A stretch of DNA of 64,000 bases from Sepioteuthis lessoniana (GCA_963585895.1 OY757916.1:25999524-26063523); one strand, 5' to 3'. Positions 10,768-21,944 are shown, numbered from the stretch's first letter. Translations and numbers: made by a program. Notes: a model not told the origin generated them from the sequence alone.

Positions 10768-11270
10768 GTAAACAAATAGTCTACGGGTAAGATTTTAAAC
10801 GAGCCAGAGCTCATTTGTTTGCACGCAATTAAATGGTTTCAAGTACTGCTAACTCTAATAATTATATTTAATATTAATCATTTGTTTTCATACAGTTAAA
10901 TAGTTTTAAGTATTCCAATTTTACCCAAATAATTCTATTAAGTCTTAAGCATTCCTTTATACACATGTTTAATGTATTGCTATCCAACCCTTACAATTTG
11001 ATTTAACATCTGTAATTTGTTTACCCAAAATTAAATATTTATACATATATATCTATCAAACAATGATAATTTAATTTAATATCACTCATTTGCATACACA
11101 CTGTGATATGGTTTCATGTATTGCTCACAGTAATAGTTTTATATGCTCACAGTTAAAGGGTTTCAAGTATTGCTATTTATCACTAATAATTCTATTCCAC
11201 ACTATTCACTCATTTTCACATGGTTAAATCGTTCCAAGTATTTCTATCTAACACGAAGAATTCTTTTTCA
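10650..11270 (-). mobile_element. Family D copy with internal TA tract
   Basis: Tail complement (tttataacatatcaaccc, aatgtcaaatcc) at about 10657-10706 is followed by (TA)n at about 10714-10762. Then come five or so degenerate units of the D internal repeat in reverse ('cacagttaaatgg' then 'tcaagtattgct'). The head was not found. Confidence 0.6.
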
Positions 11271-12280
11271 TTTTGTTATATAGCCATGACCAACTATAGA
11301 AACACATATACATGCATGCAAAATCATAACGACGACACAATAAAGAGCGGCACAGTCTTTTAGAAAAATATACCTCTCTCTTTATTTGAAAGGTTTGTGT
11401 GTGAGAGGGAGTTGGAGACCGAACAGAACTGCAACATATTGACCCCCACTCTATTGGCCATAACAGCGTTTCTTTCTCGTTCTCCTGGGCTGCTCAACCG
11501 GGGGTTTGGGGCCCAGCCTCTCCGGGTGCTGGTTTTCTCTGCCGCATCTTTTCTCCAACTGGTCTGGTCTCCAAACTGATTGAATTTCCTGTGCACTGAG
11601 TTATATAATAGATCAACACCCACCTTCTTCTTGTGGGCGTCACAAATTGCACTCATTCAACCCTTCCACGGTCAAGGTTATACTCTGCTATTCCTCGACC
11701 AGATGCACTTGTTATTTACACAGGTGCATTTCCTATTTTGACAGCCCGGCCGGATCGTAGGTCAATATACAACAATTTGTAGTGAAGGAACCACGTAATC
11801 GCTTGTAGTCGATATTTGTCTTTGCCTCCCACCAGACAGGACTTGAAACAAGGTCAATAACCCGAAAATTGATTATAGTGGAGATGAGGTGGTGGGGAAG
11901 GTCAGACCCTGCTTGTTTATGCTGGTCATCGGCCCACTTAATGCAATGTGGGCTTGATGAGCCTGGCTGGATTCAGGCACGTATGCCTGATTATAGCTTA
12001 AACTCACCCGATGAAAGCTTAAATTCACCGAATAGCTCGCCCACCCTAAGGTGGCCCACCTGAAGCTGGGGACCTTTCGGCCTCAAGTCTGCCATTGAGC
12101 ATTGACCATTCGGCCCGGATGCCAGACAGTCCGTTGAAAAGCTACTACGCGAAGCACAATCGCTAATCGAACTTTCGTATGTAGTCGCATTCATACTTTT
12201 TGTTGTTTTCTGGTGATTTTTCACAATTGATCTGTCTCAAGCATTGCACTCTTGGTAATGGCCTTGTGCAGGTCATGAAA
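11271..12280. other. No gene seen; locally GC-richer
   Basis: Positions 11,400-12,130 are less AT-rich than the surroundings and carry opposed short frames (11360-11656 minus, 11991-12224 minus, 11869-12063 plus). None shows a domain, signal or conserved start; this could be an unrecognised LTR. Confidence 0.35.
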
Positions 12281-12645
12281 CAGTCCATATCAACCTTTGT
12301 AGGTTATTTAATGCCAAACCTATTTTTATACAAATAAACAGTTCTATTTCAAACAATTCAGTTTAACATAAGTACACAATTTAATTCTTAAAAACATTTC
12401 TATTTCAAGCTATTCAGTTTAGTCAATCGGTTTAGTATAAGTATGGTTTTTTGTTTACACACAGTTAAATGTCAAAACAGTTTTATTTCAAACAATTCAG
12501 TTTAGCATAAATACGCAGTTTAAATATCAAAAGAGTTCTATTGCAAGTAATTCAGTTAAGCATAAATACACTGTTTAGTTTTATTTAACCCATAGATAGG
12601 ACCCTATCAGGTGCTACCACTCTGGGCCAGAGGAGAACTGGGAGC
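12281..12645 (-). mobile_element. Family D fragment
   Basis: On the minus strand: conserved block end ('aggtgctaccactctgg' complement), internal repeats ('ttctatttcaaacaattcag' complement), then the tail hairpin ('caacctttgtaggttattta'). The head beyond 12,645 is replaced by LINE K. Confidence 0.7.
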
Positions 12646-13145
12646 TACCAACGAAATACCAATGCAACCAATGTAATACCAACGCAACCAACGCAAAACC
12701 AACTTAAACCTTAAACCAAAAACCTAATAATAATAATAATAATAATAAAAAGAAGACCAGACTTAATAATAATTAAAAAAAAGAAGAGAAATTGCAAAAT
12801 AGTCGACTTTGCTCTCCCGGCTGATTACAGTATAAAACTGAAAGAATGTGAAAAGAAGGATAACTACCTTAACCTTGCTAGGGAATTGAAAAAACTGTGA
12901 AACATGCAGGTGACAATTATACCAATTGTAATTGGTGCGTTTGGAACAGTAACTAAAGGATTAATAAAGGGACTAGAGGACTTGGAAGTTGGCGGACGAG
13001 TGGAGACCATCAAAACGACAGCATTATTGAGAACGGCCAGAATAGTAAGAAGTGTCCTGGAGACTTAAAGAGACTTGTTGTCACTCAGACTCCAGTGAAA
13101 AACCATCGGCTAACGCTGATATGAAAAGCTCTATTGAGTGAATAA
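12646..13145 (+). mobile_element. LINE K 3-prime end
   Basis: Decayed reverse-transcriptase C-terminal frame: residues such as 'NLARELKKL', 'VTIIPIVIGAFGTVTKGLIK', 'LEDLEVGGRVE' and 'TTALLRTARIV' are readable from about 12,800 to 13,060 with in-frame stops, then (AAT)n-type tail near 13,140. A repetitive 'aataccaacgcaacc' stretch precedes it and also adjoins the 22 kb copy. Non-LTR retrotransposon; clade not determined. Confidence 0.75.
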
Positions 13146-14014
13146 TAATATCCCCATCGCTATATACTTAGCTAAACTAAGTTGTTTAAGATAGAACTGT
13201 TTTTACATTTAACTGTATGTAAACAAATGCCCGATTGAATTGAATTGAATTGTTAGTGATACTTGGAATCATTTAACTTTGTTGACATACTGAACTGAAT
13301 TATTTGAATTAGAACTCTTTTGAAACGAGTTAAACCATTTAACTGTATGCACAGGCTCTTTTAAAAAAATGTTATCTACCGAATATGTTCAGAATTCAAA
13401 AATTTAATATAAATATAAATATGTTTAAAAAGTATTTGGCATTAAATGACCAACTGTAATATAAATGCGGAGGGATTTCGTTTTGTATATCTTGCCTTTC
13501 GGTTTAGTTAGGCTGAGAACCTTTCGCTTAGCGCATGGGTTAGTTAGGTGCAACATTAACGCAGGTGTTCACGCACGCGCGGAGTGGATGTGTCATTCAG
13601 AGATGTCAAAATAAAAGTCCCTGATAGGAATTAGGACCAGGGAATGTGGGTGACGTCACGCACCGGAAGCGTGGGCTGAGATTTGGGAAAAAGCAGTTAG
13701 TTGAGTTCCTACCTCCGAACGAGAGGGTCGAGATTCAGACCTGGGCGAGGCCAGACGAATTTGTCCGCTACGGGCGCCGCGCTTTGGTTGACGATGTAAA
13801 AGCAGTCAGCATAGAAAGATTGTGTCTCTCTTTCCTCATGTCGAAAAACCTTTAAACTCAAAAAGGTGAATAAAAGTTTCTTACCTGAACCAATTTCGTG
13901 TTTTCGGATTCCTATATATGTTTATGAACATTTTATGAACATTATGTCTCTTTCACATATCTGTATCATGGGTATGTTACACAACAATGATTGATATGAC
14001 ATAAAACCCAACTA
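13146..14014 (+). mobile_element. Family D copy interrupted by LTR F
   Basis: Internal D repeats (gatagaactgtttttac, gaattgtttgaatt-like) run to 13,454 at 'ggcattaaatgaccaac'. The hairpin tail then breaks and resumes at 13,982 with 'caacaatgattgatatgaca'. The interruption is the solo LTR F. Confidence 0.7.
13455..13981 (+). mobile_element. LTR F solo copy with target duplication
   Basis: TGTAAT at 13455 and TTACA at 13981 bound 527 bases, flanked by the exact 4-base repeat caac (13451-13454, 13982-13985). Inside: TATAAATG near the start, a CRE palindrome in 'gggtgacgtcacgc', and 'gaataaaa' as polyadenylation signal about 110 bases before the end, which sets orientation. The 69-codon frame at 13646 is part of the LTR, not a gene. 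Confidence 0.85.
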
Positions 14015-15303
14015 AAGCAAATCATATATATTTAATATATAACTATAAACAGGATTTGGCATTAAATAACCTACAATGGTTGATATGCCATAAAACCAAA
14101 CCAAACCAAATCATATATATTTGGAATATAAGTTTAGCGAAGAAATGTTGTAACGTGCGTGTGTGAGTTTGTTTACTTCCTCGCCAAGTTTTAAAGGTAA
14201 ATAAAGGAGAGAGAGAAAAAGTACGAAGATGCCGTAAGGTTTTATATGAAGGTTTTTAATGGCAGAATGGAATAAAGGGTTTACGTTTATGCTGCAAGTC
14301 TCGTAGGAAGGAAAGAAGTAAGGAAACGAAATAAAGTTGTTATAGAGTTGAGAAAGCATTTTAGCAGCTAAATGCCTGAGCGAAGAGTGCATCGTTAGGT
14401 TAAGGCATTGTTGAATGTATGAGGGAGATATGTTCGCCGTAATGTAGCAAAAGTCGTGTTTGATGTTTGAGGAGAGAAATGTTGAAGTCACCCATGGATT
14501 CATGGTTCTGGTTGTTTCGAGAAGTGTGAATGTCTCCAGAAAATGTTGCTCAGAGATGAAGTAGCTTGGTGTCGGAGCGATTTTGCATCGCAGTCGACAT
14601 AGCCAATACTAGAGGCGACTAAAAGTTGTTCCTGTGTGTGGCGTATTGAATTTATCTAATTCATGTTCAACTGGGAACCCTTGGTCTGAGAGAATAGACG
14701 CAAGGGATCCATAAATTAGACGGCTTTCCTCATGGTGGTGCGGCTGATGTTATTCAAGAGAGCGGACAGCCATTACGTCTGTCCTGAACGAAGAAGTTCT
14801 GTGAAAGAGAGAGTGTTTGGCGGCGCCCCCAATTTATGCTGTTCGGAATGGTGGTCCAAGTTGAATAGGATAAATCATCCTGATTGGGTGAAATTATGCG
14901 TCGACCCTAACGGTCGAATTAAATTACGCGCCAAACAAAAATACGAAATTCTTTCTGCTACATATGTATAAACAGGATTTGGCATTAAATAACCTACAAT
15001 GGCTGATATGCCATAAAATCAAACCAAACCAAATCATATATATTTAATATATATGTATAAAGAGGATTTGGCATTAAATAATCTACAATGGTTGATACGC
15101 CATAAAACCAAACCTAGCCAAATATATTTGATATATAAATATAAACAGGATTTAGCATTAAATAACCCATAATGGCTGATATGCCATAAAACCAAACCGA
15201 CCAAATCATATATTTAATTTATAAGTATAAACAGGATTTAGCATTAAATAATCCACAATGGTTGATATGTCATAAAGCCAAACCAAACCAAACCAAACCT
15301 AGC
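13986..15303 (+). repeat. Tandem array of A/D-type 3-prime tails
   Basis: About six head-to-tail units of 85-90 bases, each 'aggatttggcattaaataac', 'caatggttgatatgcc', 'ataaaaccaaacc', 'catatatatttaat'. Two units lie before and four after the insertion at 14,146-14,962. Units carry distinct substitutions, so this is an old local array. A similar array lies at 57.25-57.60 kb. Confidence 0.8.
14146..14962 (+). mobile_element. Repeat E, candidate solo LTR
   Basis: Starts TGTTGTAACG and ends CTGCTACA (TGT...ACA), about 817 bases. Aligns with 22,743-23,210 through 'gaaggtttttaatggcag', 'gcgagtctcgtaggaaggaa'-like blocks, 'tcctgattgggtgaaa' and 'aaattacgcgccaaacaaaa'. Inserted in the tail array, but about 20 unassigned bases precede the TGT, so exact ends and target duplication are unresolved. 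Frames at 14,111-14,503 and 14,732-14,971 fall inside it. Confidence 0.55.
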
Positions 15304-16620
15304 TTGTTGCATTTTCATGACAGTGTGTTTGCTCTAAATACGGCGAAAATATTTTATTTCAAAAGAAATTTATAAATTTTTATGCGAACCGAATAAAAAG
15401 TTGAACAAATGTAAAGATTTGCAGCTACTAATTCTAAAATATCAGTATATATACAAGATAATATTTTGCGTGATTGGGGGTGGGGATCAGAATGATGTTA
15501 TACACGAATGCGTGTTATACGTAAATAATTACGATAATTTTATTTTTTTTATCAGTATGGGGTGTTAATGTTTTCCAATTACTTCACTTATTTTTACAAA
15601 TTCCATTAATGTTTGCATTACCTTCTGTTTTTAATTATGAATGAAAGTGAAGGTGAATCTTCTGATTATGGACGTTGTAAAGTTCGTTTGGTTTCCTCCT
15701 GTGACCATCTGCTTAAGTGGAGAATAGAAAAGTAGAGAACGTCAAAGTAATTCTTTGTTTGCAGGCAACGGGTGGCAATGCATGTCAGCAGTGTTGCTAC
15801 AGCTTCAGTTATACATGTGTATATCTTGCAGGTCAAGTGCAACAAGGACCGTACTGTTCGTTTCTAACTGCAGCCAAGTATTTTGACAACGATGACACCT
15901 ACTGACATAATATTCTAGAGAAGAATAGTGGCTCGTGTTGAACTGGTGCCAATACATATTTACAGGATTAACTGGTGCTGAAATTGGAAGGTAGAGATTT
16001 GAAGACTGGATATCAACAACAAAAGAAGGTTGGGTCTAACATCTGGAATCTAATACCTATCAAACTATCTATCTGTCTATCTGTTTGACTGCTTATTTGC
16101 ATAGTTCTATTTATATTTCCACTTCTCTCTTTCCCTTTCGTTTAAAATGTTTATCGAAATGGCTGTCTATTTACTATCTTTTCAACTATACTATCTAAGT
16201 TTTCTCAAATTATCAACAGAATTAATTATCAATCAATCAATCAGTCAAATTTTCTCTTTATTAAAGGAAAATCTTAAGCTTCATAAAGTAATAAGGCTTT
16301 TCAGAAAATGTGAAAAATGTTAATTTACTCCGCAATTTTTGTAATTCTTGTAGGGAATAGTGCTTTTAATTTCACTACTCTCTATGAGTACGGAGAAAAG
16401 AGTACATTCCTAATTTATCTGCACAAGCTGTGGAAGGCTCTTATATATATTGTCAGTATTGGCAGAGGGAGAAGAGATTAAAGGAGGAGCTGAAACCCGT
16501 TTATAGATTGTGCCCAACAAACAATTAAAATATCTCTTCGTTTTCTAATTTATTTGTATTATTAAACATTATTCATCTTTATCAATTAACTTTTTTATGA
16601 CCCATAGTAAAATTCGCTAC
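15304..16620. other. No gene seen
   Basis: AT-rich, unique-looking. Short frames such as 15,717-15,905 show no domain. No repeat from the rest of the window was identified. Confidence 0.4.
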
Positions 16621-16621
16621 T

Positions 16622-17037
16622 AACACACACACACACACACACACACACAGATACGGATACACACAGATACACACACACAGATACACACACACTCATACAC
16701 AGATGCAAGACTCCCGAACATACCTCCAGACACATACACACAGATACAGCACACACAAATGCACATACATAGATATCCAGACATTTACACAGAAACATAC
16801 ACACACACAGACACAGATGAAGACACACTCAGAGATATGCATACAGACACAGTTACAGACACACACACACACTTAGACACACACACAAAGATACGGACAC
16901 AATCCTCACAGACACAGATACAGACACACACATATACAGATACAGACTCACATGCATAAATACACACGAGTACAGACACGCATACACACACATGCGCGCA
17001 GATACAGACTCACGCACAAACATATACACATGCATTT
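16622..17037. repeat. (CA)n-rich compound microsatellite
   Basis: About 415 bases of alternating CA with GATACA, GACACA and similar variants; open on several frames only because of its composition. Confidence 0.9.
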
Positions 17038-17080
17038 ACTCATAGACGCACACAAACATCCCAATCACCCATAGGCTTTT

Positions 17081-17319
17081 GGGGGGGTGTCCTCGTGGTG
17101 TAAAGGTTAAAGCGATGGACTGCAGAATTGTAGTAAGCGAGTTCGAACTCCAGTCGCGCTATTACGTTCACTTTCGCGCAAATACCCTTGGGAAAGGTAT
17201 GAACCCCCTTATCCTCCCAGCTATGGGTTAAATAGTACCAGTACTGTTCTTCTAGGAGAATGGCTTTAGCATTAAATAACCTACAAAGAGTTGATATGCC
17301 ATTAAACAAAGAAACCAAA
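17081..17319 (+). mobile_element. SINE A, near-complete
   Basis: tRNA-like head with A-box TGGTGTAAAGG and B-box GAGTTCGAACTCC, central block 'aatacccttgggaaaggtat', 'cctcccagctatgggtta', then tail 'agcattaaataacctac', 'gttgatatgccattaaac' and aacc repeats. The imperfect direct repeats at 17069-17080 and 17320-17331 (10 of 12 bases) are likely target duplications. Confidence 0.85.
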
Positions 17320-17388
17320 CCATAAACTTTTACATATATACACAAATTTACAGCTATACAAAATCAGATGTATATATCAACACTGACA

Positions 17389-17745
17389 GTGTGGTTTAGA
17401 ATACCTTGTCTGTATCCTCTGCAGTGGAGTAAGACACCTATAAAAACCCCAAACAAGCGTTCTGTGTATGACACTAAACTACATCTGATGGTGAGGCTCC
17501 AGCTCTGGAGATCTGGGGAGTGTAAAGTACCCTTTCATTGACATTACTCTTTGGTCCAGTGTGGTATTATCTGTTTGGGTCACATTTTGGGGTCAAAAAG
17601 ATCTGTTTAGAAATTATTCATATTCGATAAAAGATACTTTAGAAACGGCGACACGAATACGATATGATTGCACAAGGAACACGAACCTCAAGGCATGAAA
17701 TAACCCTAGATGAGTTGACATGCCATTAAATCTTTGAATCAATCA
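17389..17745 (+). mobile_element. Family D variant
   Basis: Conserved-block landmarks 'tctgcagtggagtaagaca', 'ctgatggtgaggctccag' and 'gatctggggagtg', then 'gatctgtttagaaattattc' and a degenerate tail. Similar short variants occur at 43.97-44.24 kb. Confidence 0.6.
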
Positions 17746-17958
17746 CATGTATATATGTACACATTGTCTATGTACTAATTAACCATTTTAATACTGAGAT
17801 GATTCAAACGATTTATAATATTTTCGCGCATGTCACGTGATCTAAGCATTTAAAGCCGTGGTAGGCACCTGCTGCGGTTGATAGTATCGTAGCAGATGGT
17901 ACGCTGACACGTTTTGCATCACTTCACTTCCTGTGTGATTTTAAAGCTCTAAAGATGA

Positions 17959-18203
17959 TTCGGTTCGGTTCGGTTTCTTTGTTTAATGGCATACCAACCT
18001 TTGTAGGTTATTTAATGCCAAAGCTATTCTCCTAGAAGAACAGTAGTGGTACTATTTAACCCATAGCTGGGAGGATAAGGGGGTTAATACCTTTCCCAAG
18101 GGTATTTGCCAGAAAGTGAACGTAATAGCGCGACTGGAGTACGAACTCGCTTACTACGATTCCGCAGTCCATCGCTTTAACCATTATACCACAAGGACCC
18201 CAC
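17959..18203 (-). mobile_element. SINE A inserted in repeat M
   Basis: Full-length reverse copy, 245 bases, flanked by the exact 10-base direct repeat ctaaagatga (17949-17958 and 18204-18213). Confidence 0.9.
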
Positions 18204-18295
18204 CTAAAGATGAACGGGGAACGTTGTCAGGAACTTAAGCTTTACGAGTTCAAACTAGGCTGTAATACCACGGAAGCAACCAAAAATATTTGTTG

Positions 18296-18538
18296 GGTTG
18301 GTTTCTTTTATTAATGGCATATCAATCTTCATGGGTTATTTATTGCCAAATCCATTCTTGTTGATGAACAGCAGTGGTATAATTTAACTCATAGTTGCGT
18401 TGGGGGATAAAGGAGTTTATACATTTCCACAGGGGTATTTGTCCGATAGTGAACGTAAGGCATGACTTGAGTTCGAAATCGTTTTATTGCAATGTCGTAG
18501 TCTAGAACGTTAGCCACAACGTCAAGGGGATTGCTCAC
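18296..18538 (-). mobile_element. Second SINE A inserted in repeat M
   Basis: Reverse copy flanked by a 12-base repeat with one mismatch (aaatatttgttg at 18284-18295, aaacatttgttg at 18539-18550). More diverged than the neighbouring copy. Confidence 0.8.
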
Positions 18539-19004
18539 AAACATTTGTTGTATGGAAGATGAAGGTACAGTTAGAAGAAATTTTGTCGTGTAACAAAAAC
18601 TTTGATGGTCCGGCAAAAACATTCGGAGCTGCCTAATTGGGCGTCATGTTACCAAAATATTGCAAAACTTTTGACTCGCCCGAATGAATGATGTAGAATT
18701 CATTTTAAGATCAGTCTGTTTCCAACTTTCAAAAATCTGTCTGGTTTAAAGTGTCACATTTATATGGGTTGCCTTAGTGGGACTTCAGAACTCAGCAGGC
18801 TTTACTATTTACCCACACCTGAGGACTCATGCCTTTCCTAAGAGAGTGAAACACAAACAGCTTCATCCAGGTTTTGTACTCCGGTTGCCGATTCCGTTTC
18901 TTACAATGAAAACCGTTGTACTAAGGGCGCCTCCTGGACTTCGATATATTTGAAAAATTATGAGCCTTTAAAAGATTTCAGGTAAGACTTGTATTATATA
19001 TATA

Positions 19005-19160
19005 TATTGTCATCATTATCATCATCATGTCGTGTCGCAGGCACGGATATCCCTGACCCTCTCTCGCCACTTCTCCCTGTCGTTCATCGCCTCTGGTAGG
19101 TCTTCAGAGCCGCATTCTTGTGTAATTGCCGTCTAGCTTCTTCTCCAGCCGTTTAGTTAG
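19005..19160 (-). mobile_element. LINE H 3-prime fragment, internally deleted
   Basis: Begins at the (ATC)n end (atcattatcatcatcatg), passes 'ctctggtaggtcttcagagc' and jumps to the segment complementary to the 'EKKLDGNYT'-coding region. Confidence 0.7.
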
Positions 19161-19181
19161 TATATATATATATGTATATAT

Positions 19182-19408
19182 AGTTGACAACCATAGTCGA
19201 GGGCAACCAGAAGGCCCCTTTTCAATAACTACTACACCGAGGTGTAGGGGAAGGCGCTACTCTTTTCCCTGTATTGTTCAACTTTACCCTTGATACGTAC
19301 CTTATATTGCTGAGTGTATCAAATACCATTTTTAAAGTCTTTGGTATGACTCGACCTGAGATTGAACCTAGGTCTTCCGGACCATTGGCGAACACTCTAC
19401 CCACTTGA
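19182..19408 (-). mobile_element. SINE C
   Basis: Reverse copy: 'catagtcgagggcaaccag' through 'attgctgagtg' to the B-box complement 'gattgaacctaggtc' and head 'ggcgaacactctaccc'. Its 3-prime end touches a TA-rich tract at 19,158-19,181. Confidence 0.8.
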
Positions 19409-19451
19409 TAGATAGATAGATGTAGAGAGAACAGCGTTATCTCTTGATTTG

Positions 19452-19645
19452 AGGGGGTGTCCCCGTGGTGTAATGGTTAAAGCAGGACAGTCACGCTATT
19501 ATGTTCACTTTCTGACAAATACCCTTGGGAAAAGTATGAAACCCCTTTTCCTCCCATCTATGGCTGAAATAGTACCACTGTCCTTTTAAAATGATGGATT
19601 TGGCATTATATAACCTGAAAAGGTTGATATGCAATTAAATAACAA
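19452..19645 (+). mobile_element. SINE A with internal deletion in the tRNA-like head
   Basis: Head 'gtgtccccgtggtgtaatgg' is intact to 'gttaaagc', then anticodon and B-box region are missing. The rest (acccttgggaaaagtatgaa, gcattatataacctgaaaa) follows the family. Confidence 0.8.
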
Positions 19646-21529
19646 GTAAACTCTTGATTAGATTAGTCTATTTAATTAAAGAGTATCTTATAAAGAATAA
19701 TTCAGTAGTATCTCTCACAGAAGATAGTTTTTAAAACTATAATCTAATCTAGTTTGCCTTCCTCGAATATAAACAAAGTATTATTATTCCATTGTTATTA
19801 CCATTTCACTCAATATAAAAATTATTTACTAGTTTTCTGTTTATTGTTTTACAGATTTTGTTTTCTTTTTTTCAGTCATCTTCTTTTTTCATACTTGTAT
19901 TCTTTATGCTACAATCTATAGTTTCTTTCTGACCGTTCGCTATGTTTCCCATGAGTAGGAATAAACTTTTCGGAACATATTTTCTTAAACTATCACCATG
20001 GGAACAGAAATTATTTTCTAATTCATCAATATCAAAAAGTTGTATCATATTATTTATCTTGTTAGAATCAGTGTAGAGACCATATCTTTCTTTTTTCTTT
20101 CTTTTTCTTTTTGTTTTACCTTGGAACCAACTGCAATTCAATACGATTGAGTTTCAAATTTAATGATAAAACTAACTATTATACCAGATTACTTACTGAA
20201 TTCCACTGATTTGTGGCTTCCAGTTCCATAGTTTCTTCAGTTCTCAGGAAAGGTCTTTATATATCTCCATTTTTCTGTTCATTTTCAGAGATCTGAGAGA
20301 GTAGAGTTTATTCTTACAGATCAAAGTCTTAAATTCTAACTTTTATGGTTCCAGAGACAAGTCTTATTAACCATTTGGCTTGTTCATCACGTCATAGGTC
20401 ACAGGGGTCACAGGGATTTATTACACAGTAACAACTCAACAAAATCTTTGTGATCACATTATACACCTAGCGTTTTTATATGCAATGTAGATTGATAAGA
20501 ACACAAACAGCAAATGAGAATAAAAATAATATGAGAAATACTGTAAGAATAGTATCTTGGCCAGGGTTATTTAAGATAATTACGAATAGTTTGCTTAATA
20601 TTTCCTTTCTAGCAAACATTGCTGATATAATAAACCTGGTTTATCAATTAAGGAGAGTATCTTCCTCCAAGTTTATTATTTGTATCTTGTTGTCTTACTC
20701 AGTTCAATGCAACGGTCATAAATTTTCTTGGGTACTTAGTTAGGGTACGCTGAAACCATTCTTTATTACCATTCTCTTTTCTTTTTCTTTTTCTTTTCTA
20801 ACCATCTTGTTTTTCTTTCTTTTACTATTCCAGTTGGTAACTAAGATGTGGCACGCACTCGGTCACGCTGACTTACCCTAGTGACAGAGACACATGTGAT
20901 AGTTTATATAAATTGACAACTAGACAAATAGACAAACTGACAGGAAAGAAAGATTGGGGGCTGGGGTATAAACTGAAGGTAGTCTTGCCAAGAAGGGAGT
21001 GGCACGTCAGCTGTACAATGTTACAATGAAGAATAAATACTAAAAGAGAATGGTGTTGTTTGATTTCAGGGGTTTCCCTTTCATATAATAAACATCTTGT
21101 GTTATTCCTGTCTTGTCTACCACAATGATTATGTACTCATAGTTATAATTTACTTTTTCATATCACTAGAAGGTAAGTTTGTCTGAAGTAAGAAGAATGA
21201 TGGGATCCTTAGAAATCATAATGGTAGTGGAGAGAGGATTGATTGAGCGTTAGAGGGGAAGGAGGAGACAGAAAGACAGAAAGGGAGAGTGGTTTAGATA
21301 AAGGTAGGAGAAAGGGGAGAATGAGAGCGAGGTAGAAGTCTGAGAAATGAATTGATTGATTGATTAATTGATTTTAACGGCCTGTCAACCCGTTTAGGGT
21401 TATTTCATACCTCGAGGTTAAGGAATCGCATTTATTAGATGTTGATATATTTTTCGTGTAAATTGTTTTTAAAGAGATTCTTTTTTGGCACTCAGTCTTA
21501 TCGAACACATATATTTTTTGCAGGCCTAT
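19646..21529. other. No gene seen
   Basis: AT-rich. The 89-codon reverse frame at 19,872-20,141 and the 87-codon frame at 20,480-20,743 contain no recognisable domain; the first is lysine-rich over a TTTC tract. No shared repeat identified. Confidence 0.4.
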
Positions 21530-21710
21530 TTGACCCATTGATGGGACCCGAACAGGTATTACCAGTCCGAATCAGAGTAGACCTGGGAGTAATGAAAATG
21601 AAGGGGTACTCCCAAGATCTGGAGCCTCACCATCAGATGCAATATAACGCCATATCCAGAACACCCCTTTTTCGAATTAGGGTGCGTCTTAATTCTCCGC
21701 AGAGGAAACG
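21530..21710 (-). mobile_element. Family D head fragment
   Basis: Complement of the conserved block: 'cagagtagacctgggag', 'tggagcctcaccatcagatg', 'ctccgcagagg'. Tail absent. Confidence 0.6.
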
Positions 21711-21814
21711 GTCAGCTTATTTTTTTTAACTCTGCCTCTTTTTTTCTAAGCTTCTTCTATTCCTTCTTTTCTCTTTATCATCATTCAACTATTTTCCTCA
21801 AATTTTTAAATCGA

Positions 21815-21935
21815 CCAATCGGCGGTGCTTAGAATACACTGATGCCCCCTCCCCACCACAAAAAACAGGGTGTCCTAGGTATGATCCTAAAGAGCATTTG
21901 ATTGTGGGGCTCTAGTTCCGGAGATTTATAGCGAT
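21815..21935 (+). mobile_element. Family D head fragment
   Basis: 'ccaatcggcggtgcttagaa' plus 'acactgatgcc' and 'tggggctctagttccgg' follow the D head, then the sequence passes into LINE K. Confidence 0.5.
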
Positions 21936-21944
21936 GGGGATGAC

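Larger units (their letters stand above)
17860..18700 (+). repeat. Dispersed repeat M carrying two SINEs
   Basis: Segments 'cgctgacacgttttgcatc', 'tgtgtgattttaaagc', 'cacggaagcaaccaaaaat' and 'ttaccaaaatattgcaaaac' match, in order, the reverse strand of 31,219-31,705. It is interrupted by SINE A copies at 17,959-18,203 and 18,296-18,538. Element class unknown. Confidence 0.65.

Noticed and set aside
13646-13855. 69-codon frame
   Set aside because: Lies inside solo LTR F, bounded by its target duplication.
14111-14503. 130-codon reverse frame with hydrophobic stretches
   Set aside because: Mostly inside repeat E; the frame is not kept in the 22.7 kb copy.
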